Positions 25,213 through 34,028 of a DNA stretch of 64,000 nucleotides are shown here, piece after piece (position 1 is the stretch's first letter; each line of letters starts with the position of its first letter). This DNA comes from Acidimicrobiales bacterium. Lineage in GTDB: Bacteria > Actinomycetota > Acidimicrobiia > Acidimicrobiales > RAAP-2. The DNA lies in assembly GCA_015478655.1 (NCBI GenBank), contig JADMIJ010000004.1:1-64000 (forward strand). Reading direction: 5' to 3'. The notes beneath the pieces are model-generated. The model did no database searches. It saw only the letters and a list, made by a program, of their open reading frames with translations, and was not told where the DNA came from. A program made the position numbers and the translations under genes.

Positions 25213-25266
25213 ACCGGCTCCCGCGTCCTGGCCCGCAGGGCCGCTCGACTAGATGAGGAGGACCCG

Positions 25267-26154
25267 ATGCGACTCGGCTTCATAGGCCTCGGGGCCATGG
25301 GTCTTCCCATGGCCCGTCACCAGCTCGAGGCCGGCCACCAGGTCACGGTGGCGTCCCGGAGCCGCGGCCCGGTCGAGCGCGCCGTGTCGCTCGGCGCCGT
25401 CGACGGGGGTTCCCCCGCCGGGGTGGCCGAGGCCAGCGAGGTCGTCATCCTGTGCGTCCCCAGTTCCCCGCAGGTCGTCGAAGTGGTGGAGGCCGTGCTG
25501 CCGTCACTCCGGGCCGGTCAGGTGGTGGTGGACTGCTCGACCATCGATCCCGAGGTGGCCAGGACCCAGCACCAGAGGGTGACCGCCGCGGGGGCCGGCT
25601 TCCTCGACGCCCCGCTCTCAGGCGGCACGGCCGGGGCCGAGGCGGGGACGCTCACGCTCATGGTCGGCGGGGAGGAGGCGACCCTCGAGGCGGCCCGCCC
25701 CGCCCTCGATCCCTTCGCCGGACGCATCGTTCATGTCGGTGGAGCGGGGATGGGCCAGGTGGTCAAGCTCTGCAACAATTTGATCTATGCGGCCCAGATG
25801 CTCGCCACGTCGGAGGCCACGGCCCTGGCCGTCAAGTCCGGAGTGGACCTGGCCAAGTTCCATGACGTGCTCGTGCACTCCACCGGCGACTGCGTGGCCG
25901 TGCGCACCCGCCTGCCGATGCCCGGCGTGGTGGCCGACAGCCCGGCGTCCAACGGTTGGCGCCCCGGTTTCATGACCGACCTGATGGCCAAGGACCTCGA
26001 TCTCGCCCTCGGCTACGGCGCCAGCGTGGGTGTGCCCCTGGCCACGGCGGCAACCTCTCGCCAGGCGCTCACTGCGGCCACCACCGCCGGTTACGGCCGC
26101 GAGGACTTCTCGGCCGTGGCCAAGGTCATCTACGCCCTGTCCGGGTTGGCGTGA
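25267..26154 (+). CDS. 3-hydroxyisobutyrate dehydrogenase-family oxidoreductase
   Basis: The product is 295 aa, the usual length of beta-hydroxyacid dehydrogenases. The N-terminal GFIGLGAMGLPMA motif binds NAD(P), the substrate loop DAPLSGGTAGAEAGTL is intact, and the catalytic Lys lies in VVKLCNNLI. Relatives act on 3-hydroxyisobutyrate, tartronate semialdehyde, glycerate or succinic semialdehyde. The ATG at 25267 has AGGAGG ideally placed. It follows GH4 by 54 nt, and its stop overlaps the aldolase start (GTGA). In this operon it could oxidise or reduce a sugar-acid intermediate. Confidence 0.9.
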   Translation: MRLGFIGLGAMGLPMARHQLEAGHQVTVASRSRGPVERAVSLGAVDGGSPAGVAEASEVVILCVPSSPQVVEVVEAVLPSLRAGQVVVDCSTIDPEVARTQHQRVTAAGAGFLDAPLSGGTAGAEAGTLTLMVGGEEATLEAARPALDPFAGRIVHVGGAGMGQVVKLCNNLIYAAQMLATSEATALAVKSGVDLAKFHDVLVHSTGDCVAVRTRLPMPGVVADSPASNGWRPGFMTDLMAKDLDLALGYGASVGVPLATAATSRQALTAATTAGYGREDFSAVAKVIYALSGLA

Positions 26155-26933
26155 CCCGTGGGGTGACGACGGCCGACCGGCCGTTGGGCCTTCCCGCCCT
26201 GGTGCTGGCGGCCGACCACCGTGCCCGCGGGGTGTCGACCATCGAACGGTACGCCGACTACCTGCGAGCACTGCAGGAGGCCCTGCCTCACTGTGACGGC
26301 ATCTTGGCCACGGTGCAGCCGCTCACCGATCTGGCCGCCGCCGGCGCCGTCGGGCCCGACCAGCGCACGTACCTCTCCCTCAACCGCACCGGCCTGGCTG
26401 GTGCGGCCTTCGAGCTCGACGACCGGTTGGTGGCCAGCGTGGCCCGGGCCGCCGACGACGGGTGGACGGGCGTCAAGCTCATGACCCGCATCGACCTCGA
26501 CGATCACCACGGCGCCGCTGCCCTCGAGCTGCTGGGCCAGGTGCTCGAGAGGGCCCGGGCGTCCCGACTCGAGGCACTGATCGAGCCGGTGATGTGGCGG
26601 CAGGGGAAGATGTCGAACGTCACCACCGATGTCGTCATGGCGGCCACCATCGCCCATGACCTGGGCGCGCCGCTCCTCAAGGTGCCGGTTCCGAAGGCTC
26701 CCGAGGGACAGGCCCGCATCGAAGCCGTCAGCCGGGTCGTGGCCAGCGTGGGCGTCCCCGTCCTCTTCCTCGGCGGGCCCGTGGACCGGCAAGGGCCCGA
26801 GCGGACCCTGGAGGAGACCCGAGACGTCATGGCCGGTGGTGGCGCCGGGCTGGCCATGGGCCGGGCCATCATCCAGGGGGCGTCCCCCGCGGCGATGGCG
26901 GCACAGCTGGCCGAGATCGTGCACGCGAGGTGA
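26151..26933 (+). CDS. Cgl0159-like class I aldolase-fold protein
   Basis: The product is 260 aa with an (alpha/beta)8 pattern. Motifs are ALVLAADHRARG at strand 1, WTGVKLMTRID, LEALIEPVMWRQGK, GAPLLKVPVPKAPEG with the likely Schiff-base Lys, and PVLFLGGP. This resembles the Cgl0159/LacD/FbaB group of class I aldolases, one member of which sits in a corynebacterial inositol cluster. It would cleave a (phosphorylated) ketose or deoxy-ketonic acid. The GTG at 26151 overlaps the preceding stop by 4 nt, and its own stop overlaps the kinase GTG at 26930, so the four genes are strongly coupled. Confidence 0.75.
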   Translation: MTRGVTTADRPLGLPALVLAADHRARGVSTIERYADYLRALQEALPHCDGILATVQPLTDLAAAGAVGPDQRTYLSLNRTGLAGAAFELDDRLVASVARAADDGWTGVKLMTRIDLDDHHGAAALELLGQVLERARASRLEALIEPVMWRQGKMSNVTTDVVMAATIAHDLGAPLLKVPVPKAPEGQARIEAVSRVVASVGVPVLFLGGPVDRQGPERTLEETRDVMAGGGAGLAMGRAIIQGASPAAMAAQLAEIVHAR

Positions 26934-28414
26934 TCCTGACCATCGACGCCGGCACCAGCGTCACCAAGGTGGCGCTCTGGGACCGGCAGGGTCTGGTGGC
27001 ACTGGCAGGGACACCGGTCGACACGAGGCACCCGGCGCTGGGCCGGTCGGAGCAGGATCCAGCGGACTGGTGGGCCTCGGTCCTGTCCGCCTGCGCACAG
27101 GTCCGCGGTCAGTCCCCCGGCGGCTTCGGGTCGGTCGACGTGGTGGGGTGCACCGGCGCCCGCCAGACGTTCGCACTCGTGGATGCCTCCGGCGAGCCGC
27201 TCGGTCCCGGGATCCTGTGGTCCGACCGGCGGGCCATGGCCGAGGCCGAGCAACTGGCTCTCGCTCCGGACACGGCCAACGCCTCCGGGCCATCCGGAGT
27301 CCCGCTCGACGCCGGCTCCGTGGCGGCGAAGATCGCCTGGCTGGCGGGCCATGACCGCCAGCGTCTGGATGCCAGTGCCTGGCTCCTCGCCCCGCGCGAT
27401 CTCATTGCCTGGCGGCTCACCGGATCAGTGGCCACGGATGCGACCCTGGCCTCGCGCACCGGGCTCTACGACGTCGACGGTCAGGTGGTCGAGCAGCTGG
27501 CCGGCGCGGCCACCACCAGGTTGCCGCCGGTTGTGCCCTCGGACCAGGTCACCGGGCACCTGGAGGCACCGGTGGCCGCCGCCCTCGGGTTGGCCGCCGG
27601 GACGCCGGTGGTGATCGGCGCCGGGGACCGTCCGTGCGAGGTCCTCGGCTCGGGAAGCAGTGAGGCGCGTCCCATGGTGAGCTGGGGTACGACGGCCAAT
27701 GTATCGGTACCGGTGGACACGCGGCCTGTCTCGCTGCCTCCAGGTGTTGTGCTGTCGCGGGGGGCCCGCGGCGGATGGCTGCTCGAGGGTGGGCTGTCGG
27801 CGGCGGGATCGCTGCTGGCATGGCTCGGTGGTCTCACCGGTCACTCCCCGGTTGAGCTGGCCGCGTTGGCCCTCGAGAGCCCGCCCGGTTCCCGAGGTGT
27901 GGTGGCGACGCCCTGGCTCGAGGGGGCCAGGGCCCCGTGGTGGCAGCCGGAGGCGGGGGCGGCATTCGTCGGGTTGGGCTCGGCACACGGGTTGGCCGAC
28001 ATCGCCCGGTCTGCTTTCGAGTCGGTGGCCTGGGAGGTGATGCGGTGCCTGGAGGCAGTCGGCTCCCGGCAACCGGCGGGCTGCCCAGTGGCCGGGTTGG
28101 CGCTGGCCGGATCGGGCGCCTCCATTCCGGTATGGCTCGACGTGCTCACCGGGATCACCGGGCTGCCGGTGACGGGTCGGCGCTCGGGCCAGGCGGCATC
28201 CGCCGGTGCGGCGCAGCTGGCCGCAGCCGCGGTGGGCATGGACGTCGGACCCGAGCTGATCGACCCCGTGGAGCTGCGGGTAGAACCAAGGGCCGCCGCC
28301 GTCGGGCGCTATGCCGAGCTCGGCGAAAACGCGGAGCGGGTGGCCGCGGCCGTGGTCGACCTGGCCGCAGCACCGGCTTCGCGCCGGGCAGACCGTTCCG
28401 AGGATCCCTCATGA
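26930..28414 (+). CDS. FGGY-family carbohydrate kinase
   Basis: The product is 494 aa. The N-terminal TIDAGTSVTKVALWD phosphate loop, VGCTGARQTFALVD, the catalytic-region GAGDRPCEVLGSG, WGTTANVS and ALAGSGASIPVWLDV place it among xylulose/rhamnulose/gluconate-type kinases. The sugar specificity is not obvious. GTGA and ATGA overlaps link it to the aldolase before and LarA after. Kinase followed by aldolase chemistry is the usual order for a phosphorylative sugar or sugar-acid pathway. No isomerase is present in the operon. Confidence 0.9.
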   Translation: MILTIDAGTSVTKVALWDRQGLVALAGTPVDTRHPALGRSEQDPADWWASVLSACAQVRGQSPGGFGSVDVVGCTGARQTFALVDASGEPLGPGILWSDRRAMAEAEQLALAPDTANASGPSGVPLDAGSVAAKIAWLAGHDRQRLDASAWLLAPRDLIAWRLTGSVATDATLASRTGLYDVDGQVVEQLAGAATTRLPPVVPSDQVTGHLEAPVAAALGLAAGTPVVIGAGDRPCEVLGSGSSEARPMVSWGTTANVSVPVDTRPVSLPPGVVLSRGARGGWLLEGGLSAAGSLLAWLGGLTGHSPVELAALALESPPGSRGVVATPWLEGARAPWWQPEAGAAFVGLGSAHGLADIARSAFESVAWEVMRCLEAVGSRQPAGCPVAGLALAGSGASIPVWLDVLTGITGLPVTGRRSGQAASAGAAQLAAAAVGMDVGPELIDPVELRVEPRAAAVGRYAELGENAERVAAAVVDLAAAPASRRADRSEDPS

Positions 28415-29700
28415 GGGTGAGCCTGGCCTACGGCGCCGGCCGGATGGATGTGGACGTGCCCGACGACGCCGTGGTGGTGGAAGGAGGGGAGGCGCCGGCC
28501 CTGGAGGACGAGACGGACTGGGTCCGCCGCTCGCTCCGCGCCCCGCTGGCCGGCCCGACGCTCCGTGATCTGATCGGTCCCGACGTGAAGGTGGCGGTGG
28601 TCTTCCCCGACCTGACCCGCCCCATGCCCAACACCACCGTGCTGCCGCCGTTGTTGGCCGAGCTCGAGTCGGGGGGGGCCGGTCCGGAACGGGTGGAGTT
28701 GCTCTGCGGCACCGGTACCCATCGCCAGGCGACGGCATCGGAGATGGCGGCACTGGTCGGCCCGGACATCGTGTCCAGCTATCGCATCCACGACCACCGC
28801 GCCGACGACCGGGGCCACGTCCGGGTCGGCGAGGTGGAGGGCACACCGGTCCTGCTCGACCGCCGCTACGTCGAGGCCGACGTCCGCATCGTGACGGGAT
28901 TCGTCGAACCGCACTTCTTCGCCGGGTGGAGCGGAGGACCCAAGGGAGCCTGCCCGGGTCTGGCCGCCACCTCCACCATCCTGGAGGCGCACAGCCCGGC
29001 ACGCATCGCCGATCCGCGTTCCACCTGGCTGGCCACGGAGGGAAACCCCGTCCACGACTTCGTCACCGCCGCCACCGCCCTGTGCCCACCGGACCTCTGC
29101 GTCGACGTGACCATCGACCGCCACCGCCGCCTGACCGGTGTGTTCACCGGCGTGCTCCCGGACAGCCACCGCGCCGCTTGTGCCTTCGCCTCCCGCAGCG
29201 TCACCCAGGCGGTCGACGGGCGCTTCGAGGTGGTCCTCACCACCAACGGCGGCCATCCCCTGGATCGCAGCCTCTACCAGGCCGTCAAGGGTATGGCGGC
29301 CGCCGAGCGGGTTGTGACCGAGGGCGGCATCATCGTGATGGTGGCGGCCTGCTCCGACGGGATTCCCGAGGACGGTGCCTTCGCCCGCATCCTGCGCGGC
29401 GCCACGAGCCCCGAGCAGTTGCTCCGGCCCGACGGTCCGGGCGAGCTGGACGCCTGGCAGGCCCAGGTCCTCGGACGGGTGCTGGGACGCGCCGAGGTCT
29501 GGATGTACTCGGACGGGCTCTCCGACCACTCGATCGCCGCGGGCCTCATGACCCCGCAGCACGACGTGGGCGCGGCAGTAACGCACGCGCTCGCGCTCCA
29601 GGGCCGGGGTGCCCGCCTGTGTGTGCTTCCCCAGGGCCCGCTGATCGTCGCCACCCCGTCCGAGACGGTCCCGGTGCACGGAGGTGGGGGCGACCGCTGA
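28411..29700 (+). CDS. larA: LarA-family nickel-dependent 2-hydroxyacid racemase/epimerase
   Basis: The product is 429 aa. It has the LarA (DUF2088) signatures DLTRPMPN, LCGTGTHRQAT, the HDHRADDRGH histidines, GGPKGACPGL with the Lys that binds the pincer-type nickel cofactor, EGNPVHDFV and NGGHPLDRSLYQAVKGM. The family racemises lactate, and homologues act on malate, gluconate and other 2-hydroxy acids. The cofactor-making genes larB, larC and larE are not in the window. The ATG at 28411 overlaps the kinase stop (ATGA). As last gene of the GH4 operon it suggests that a 2-hydroxy acid or aldonate is an intermediate. The symbol marks the family, not proven lactate specificity. Confidence 0.85.
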   Translation: MRVSLAYGAGRMDVDVPDDAVVVEGGEAPALEDETDWVRRSLRAPLAGPTLRDLIGPDVKVAVVFPDLTRPMPNTTVLPPLLAELESGGAGPERVELLCGTGTHRQATASEMAALVGPDIVSSYRIHDHRADDRGHVRVGEVEGTPVLLDRRYVEADVRIVTGFVEPHFFAGWSGGPKGACPGLAATSTILEAHSPARIADPRSTWLATEGNPVHDFVTAATALCPPDLCVDVTIDRHRRLTGVFTGVLPDSHRAACAFASRSVTQAVDGRFEVVLTTNGGHPLDRSLYQAVKGMAAAERVVTEGGIIVMVAACSDGIPEDGAFARILRGATSPEQLLRPDGPGELDAWQAQVLGRVLGRAEVWMYSDGLSDHSIAAGLMTPQHDVGAAVTHALALQGRGARLCVLPQGPLIVATPSETVPVHGGGGDR

Positions 29701-29784
29701 GCGGGGCGGTCGGCGTTCGACCAGGTCGTGGCCGGATCAGACCCGGGCCATGGCCGGGCGGCGGCCTCGAAGTCCTCGTCCGTG

Positions 29785-29810
29785 CCTGACGGGCACGTCA
29801 GGGTTAGTGT
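29785..29810 (+). promoter_or_regulatory. Operator palindrome and -10 of the transporter operon
   Basis: The palindrome CCTGACG-GGCA-CGTCAGG (29785-29802) shares the TGAC-N6-GTCA core with the GH4 and ADH operators. It lies just upstream of TAGTGT (29805-29810), a plausible -10 box 9 nt before the transporter ATG. Here the operator precedes the -10 box and does not overlap the start site, so the effect might differ from the other two. Confidence 0.5.
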
Positions 29811-29819
29811 GGGCAGTCC

Positions 29820-32024
29820 ATGGCCGACCAGGTGCTGTTCGACTTCGCCGTACCCGACGAGTTACTGGAAGAAGTGGTCGCCAAGAGTCGAGATCCCGAC
29901 GTCATCGCCGACATCGGGGTCATGCCCGGCACCGGCGAGGGCAAGCCGCCGGCACTGATCGGAATCCTCCGCACCAACGGCTTTGCTCCCTTGGTGCTGC
30001 TCACCGCGGCGGCGCTGGTGCCCGGTAGTTTCCAGAACGGCATCGCCCTCATCGGCACCAACCTCGAGCAGTCCTTCCACATCCATGACGCCGCCCTCGG
30101 GGCGGTGACCTTCGTGGCCTCGGTGTCCCAACTGCTGTGGGCGGTGCCGCTGGCCGTCTGGGCCGATCGCGGCAGCCGCAAGGTGGTGGCCGGAGTAGCC
30201 CTGTTGATCTTCTCGGTCTTCGCCCCGCTGATGGGCCTGGCCCCCAACGTGTGGGCGTTCACCTTCATCTACCTGGTGGCGTCGGTCGGCTACGGCGTGA
30301 ACAACACCGTCCACAATTCCTACCTGGCCGACGCCTATCCCACCGAGGGCCGGGGCCGGGTGTTCAGCTGGCACAACCTCTCCGACCCCTTGTCCCAGAC
30401 GGTGGGCATCCTCATCTTCGGCTACATCGTCACGGTGGCCCACAACTGGCGTTGGGGCACGTTCGTCGCCCTGGCCGGCATTCCCATCGCGCTGGCTCTG
30501 TTCACCCTGCACGAGCCGGACAAGGGTCAGAACGAGCAGAGCCACATCCTCAAGGCCTCGGGCATGGACCTCCACTCCCAGCAGGCCGATGCGCCGCGAG
30601 TGCTGCTGGGCTCGGCCGTCACCCGCCTGCTGCGGATCCGCTCCATCTACTTCGAGCTGGTGGCCGTGGCCATCCTCGGGTTCGCCGGGACCGGCGCCCC
30701 GCTGTTCGGCAACCTGTACTTCGTCCGTCGATGGGGTCTCGACACGGCCCAGCGCAGCGAGGTGTACTCGATCGTCGGCCTGGCCGCCTTCCTCGGCCTC
30801 CCGGTGGCCTACGTGGTCGGGGACCGGTATTTCCGGCGGGCCCCGGAGCGACCGCTGGTCATCGCCGGCATCTGCATCACCGCCTACGGGGGCCTCTACG
30901 TGGCCTCCCTCTACATGCCGCAGCTGTGGATGGTGGTGACGCTGCAATTCCTGGCCAATGCGGCGGTCTCGCCCCTGGCCATCTGCATCTTCCTCACCTT
31001 GGCGGCGACCGCCCCGCCGGAGATGCGCACCATCTGCTTCGCCATGTTCGGCGTCTACTCGCTCGTCTTCGGCGCCTTCGCCGGCGGGGTCATCCTCGGC
31101 GCCGTCAGCGACGCCGCCGGGTTCCGCAACGGCCCGACGGTGGCCCTCACCCTGATCGGGCCGGTGTGTCTGGTGGGCGGCATCCTGTTGTTCATCGGAT
31201 CCCGGTATGTGAAGCGCGACATCACACTGGTCATCGAGGACGTCCTCGAACGCCACGCCGAGGGCAAGCGGCGCCAGGCCGGTCGGGCTGTGCCGGCCCT
31301 GCAGGTCCACAACCTCGACTTCTTCTACGGATCCAACCAGGTGCTGTTCGACGTCAACCTCGAGGTCGGACAGGGCGAGATGGTGGCACTGCTGGGCACC
31401 AACGGGGCCGGGAAGTCCACGCTGCTGCGCGCCGTGTCCGGGCTGGACCATCCCCACCGCGGGGTCATCAGGATCTTCGGCATCAACTGCACCTACCTCG
31501 AGCCCGAGCAGATCATCGACCAGGAGGTGGCCCTGCTGGTGGGGGGCAAGATGACCTTCCCCGGGCTCACCGTGCGGGACAACCTCCGCATCGGGAGCTA
31601 CTCCATGCGCCGGCAGGGATCCCGCGCCCGCTCGGCGCTGGACGAGGCCATGGACCGGTTCCCCGAGCTCTCCACCCGGCTCGACCAGTCCGCCGGCACC
31701 CTGTCCGGGGGCGAGCAGCAGATGCTGGCCCTGGCCCGGGTGATGATGACGGCGCCGAAGCTGCTGTTGATCGACGAGCTGGCCCTCGGGCTCGCCCCCA
31801 AAGCGGTGGACCGGCTGATGGGGATCGTGCGGGAGGTCAACGGGCAGGGCACCACGGTGGTGCTGGTGGAGCAGAGCGTGAACCGGGCCATGAGCCTGGC
31901 GGAGCACGCCTTCTTCCTCGAGCGCGGTGAGGTCCGCTTCGACGGCCCCACCGCCGGGCTGCTGCAGCGCGACGACCTCCTGCGCCCGGTGTTCCTGGGC
32001 TCGGCCGTGACCGGTCTGGGCTAG
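29820..32024 (+). CDS. MFS transporter fused to a LivF-type ABC ATPase
   Basis: The product is 734 aa, a natural fusion. Residues 1-50 are a soluble head. Residues 50-480 have about twelve membrane segments with major-facilitator features (LAVWADRGSRKVVAG as the loop 2-3 motif, EGRGRVFSWHNL), resembling Spinster/sugar-phosphate-type MFS. Residues 490-715 are an ABC ATPase with Walker A GTNGAGKST, signature LSGGEQQM and Walker B LLLIDELALGLAP, closest in style to LivF. One frame covers both parts without interruption. The next genes are a LivH-LivM fusion and a LivG-like ATPase, so this polypeptide supplies one ATPase of a branched-chain-type importer plus a secondary transporter. The ATG at 29820 has no clear Shine-Dalgarno. 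Confidence 0.9.
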   Translation: MADQVLFDFAVPDELLEEVVAKSRDPDVIADIGVMPGTGEGKPPALIGILRTNGFAPLVLLTAAALVPGSFQNGIALIGTNLEQSFHIHDAALGAVTFVASVSQLLWAVPLAVWADRGSRKVVAGVALLIFSVFAPLMGLAPNVWAFTFIYLVASVGYGVNNTVHNSYLADAYPTEGRGRVFSWHNLSDPLSQTVGILIFGYIVTVAHNWRWGTFVALAGIPIALALFTLHEPDKGQNEQSHILKASGMDLHSQQADAPRVLLGSAVTRLLRIRSIYFELVAVAILGFAGTGAPLFGNLYFVRRWGLDTAQRSEVYSIVGLAAFLGLPVAYVVGDRYFRRAPERPLVIAGICITAYGGLYVASLYMPQLWMVVTLQFLANAAVSPLAICIFLTLAATAPPEMRTICFAMFGVYSLVFGAFAGGVILGAVSDAAGFRNGPTVALTLIGPVCLVGGILLFIGSRYVKRDITLVIEDVLERHAEGKRRQAGRAVPALQVHNLDFFYGSNQVLFDVNLEVGQGEMVALLGTNGAGKSTLLRAVSGLDHPHRGVIRIFGINCTYLEPEQIIDQEVALLVGGKMTFPGLTVRDNLRIGSYSMRRQGSRARSALDEAMDRFPELSTRLDQSAGTLSGGEQQMLALARVMMTAPKLLLIDELALGLAPKAVDRLMGIVREVNGQGTTVVLVEQSVNRAMSLAEHAFFLERGEVRFDGPTAGLLQRDDLLRPVFLGSAVTGLG

Positions 32025-32033
32025 CGAGGGACG

Positions 32034-34028
32034 GTGTCGGTACCCAGCTTCGTCCTCGTCAACGGGGTCATCACGGGCCTCAGCTACGGACTGCTGGCGC
32101 TGGGTCTGGTGCTCATCTACCGGACAAACCGGGTGCTCAATTTCGCCCAGGGACAGCTCGGGGTGGTGGCGGCGGTCTTCCTGGTCAAGTGCTACTACGA
32201 CTTCGGCTTCAACTACTGGTTCGCCCTGGTGCTGGCCCTGGCCCTCGCCGCCGCCATCGGGGCCCTGAGCGAGCTGTTGCTGCGTCGGCTGTTCGACCGG
32301 CCCCGCATGTTGGTCATGGTGGCCACCATCGGACTGAGCCAGGTCCTGTTCGTGTTCACTGCACTGCCCTTCATCCGACCCAAGAGCCTGTTCCGGCCCT
32401 TCCCGGTGCCGGTCGATGTCTCCTTCCACATCGGCACCTACTTGTTCACCTCCGGACAGGTGATCACACTGGTGGTGGCCCCCATCGTCGCCATCGGGTT
32501 GGCCGTGTTCGTCAAATGGTCGCCATGGGGACTGGCCATGCGGGCCATGGCCCAGAACTCCGACTCGGCCCGCCTCTCGGGGGTGTGGGTGCGCCGCACC
32601 TCCACGGTGGCGTGGACGCTGGCCGGGGTGCTGTCCGCCTTCACGGCCATCCTCGCCTCGCCCGGCCAGACCTCCTCCCTGACCGAGGTGCTCAGTCCCG
32701 AACTGCTGCTGCTGGCCCTCACCGCCGCCATGGTCGGGGCCATGGTGAACCTGACGGTGGCCTTCGTTGCTGCCATCGGCATCGGCGTGGTGCAGGCGAT
32801 CCTGGTGTGGAATCTCAACAGCACCGCCCAGGTCGACCTGGTCCTGTTCGGTCTGGTCCTGGCCGTGCTGCTGGTGCGGATCGCGGCATTGCGGACCGGG
32901 CCGCGCGGTGAAGAGCGGTCCGGTTGGATGGAGAGCTCGCACCGTCCGCTGCGCACCGACAGCCCGCTCCGCCGCCGCGTCGGTGCCGGCGGGGTCGTCG
33001 TGGCGGTGGTCGTCGTCGCCCTGCTGCCACTGGTGGTCAGCACCGGCCGTTCCTTCCTCATCTCGCAGATCTGCATCTATGCGGTCGTCGCCCTCTCGCT
33101 GACCGTGCTGACCGGTTGGGCCGGGCAGGTGTCCCTCGGCCAATTCGGGCTGGTCGCCTGCGGGGCATTGATGGCCGCGCACCTCGGGGCGAGCGTTCCC
33201 CTGGTCCTGCTCATGCCCTTCGCCGGGGCGGTTACCGCAGTGATCGCCGTGATCGTCGGGCTGCCCGCCCTGCGGGTTCGAGGCCTCTACCTGGCGGTGA
33301 GCACGCTGGCCTTCAGCGTCTGGTTCATGGGGGCGGTGCTGGCCACGCCGTGCTGGAACCTGCCCCTGGTCAACCGGCGGCTGTGCACGGGCCTGCCCAA
33401 CCCTCAGTCCACCCTCATCAACAGGCCCACCTTCCTCGGCATCGACCTCGGGTCCGAGCGGGCTTTTGCCTGGTTCTCCCTGGCCGTCCTGGTGGCCTCG
33501 GTGCTCATGGTCAGGCTGTGGCGTGACCGGGGCGTGGCCCGCCGGCTCATCTCGGTGCGCGACAACGAGGTAGGTGCCGGGGCCATGGGCATTCCCCTGG
33601 CCCGCAGCAAGGTCCTGGCCTTCGCCCTCTCCGGGTTCATGGCCGGGTACGCCGGCGTGTGGCTGGCCTTCGCCACCGAGCGATTCTCGACGGCCACCTT
33701 CGATCCCACCTTCTCCATCCTGGTCGTGTCCATGGTGGTCATCGGAGGTCTCGACTCCATCGCCGGTGCGGTGCTGGGAGCCCTCTATCTGGTCGGTCTG
33801 CCGGCTCTGTTCGGGACCACTCCCACGATCCAGTTCCTCACCAGCGGCCTCGGGCTGCTGGCGTTCATCCTCTATCTCCCCGGCGGCCTTGCCGAACTGC
33901 TCCACCGCTTCGGTGACCTGGTGACGCTGGGCATCGAGCAGCTGGGACGGCGCCGTGACGCCCCTCCGCCCATGTCGGGCCGGCTCGACGCCGGCCTCGA
34001 CCCCGTGGCGGGCGAGGTGGCCGGATGA
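32034..34028 (+). CDS. LivH-LivM fused ABC permease
   Basis: The product is 664 aa. The first half (about 1-290) is a LivH-type permease (VNGVITGLSYGLLALGLVLI, RVLNFAQGQLG, MRAMAQNSDSARLSGV). After a charged linker (GPRGEERSG) the second half (about 315-640) is a LivM-type permease (LTVLTGWAGQVSLGQFG, ISVRDNEVGAGAMGI, FALSGFMAGYAGVW). Together they form both membrane subunits of a hydrophobic-amino-acid-type importer. The GTG at 32034 has GAGGG 4 nt upstream and starts 10 nt after the MFS-ATPase stop; the stop overlaps the LivG ATG. No receptor gene is adjacent. Confidence 0.92.
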   Translation: MSVPSFVLVNGVITGLSYGLLALGLVLIYRTNRVLNFAQGQLGVVAAVFLVKCYYDFGFNYWFALVLALALAAAIGALSELLLRRLFDRPRMLVMVATIGLSQVLFVFTALPFIRPKSLFRPFPVPVDVSFHIGTYLFTSGQVITLVVAPIVAIGLAVFVKWSPWGLAMRAMAQNSDSARLSGVWVRRTSTVAWTLAGVLSAFTAILASPGQTSSLTEVLSPELLLLALTAAMVGAMVNLTVAFVAAIGIGVVQAILVWNLNSTAQVDLVLFGLVLAVLLVRIAALRTGPRGEERSGWMESSHRPLRTDSPLRRRVGAGGVVVAVVVVALLPLVVSTGRSFLISQICIYAVVALSLTVLTGWAGQVSLGQFGLVACGALMAAHLGASVPLVLLMPFAGAVTAVIAVIVGLPALRVRGLYLAVSTLAFSVWFMGAVLATPCWNLPLVNRRLCTGLPNPQSTLINRPTFLGIDLGSERAFAWFSLAVLVASVLMVRLWRDRGVARRLISVRDNEVGAGAMGIPLARSKVLAFALSGFMAGYAGVWLAFATERFSTATFDPTFSILVVSMVVIGGLDSIAGAVLGALYLVGLPALFGTTPTIQFLTSGLGLLAFILYLPGGLAELLHRFGDLVTLGIEQLGRRRDAPPPMSGRLDAGLDPVAGEVAG

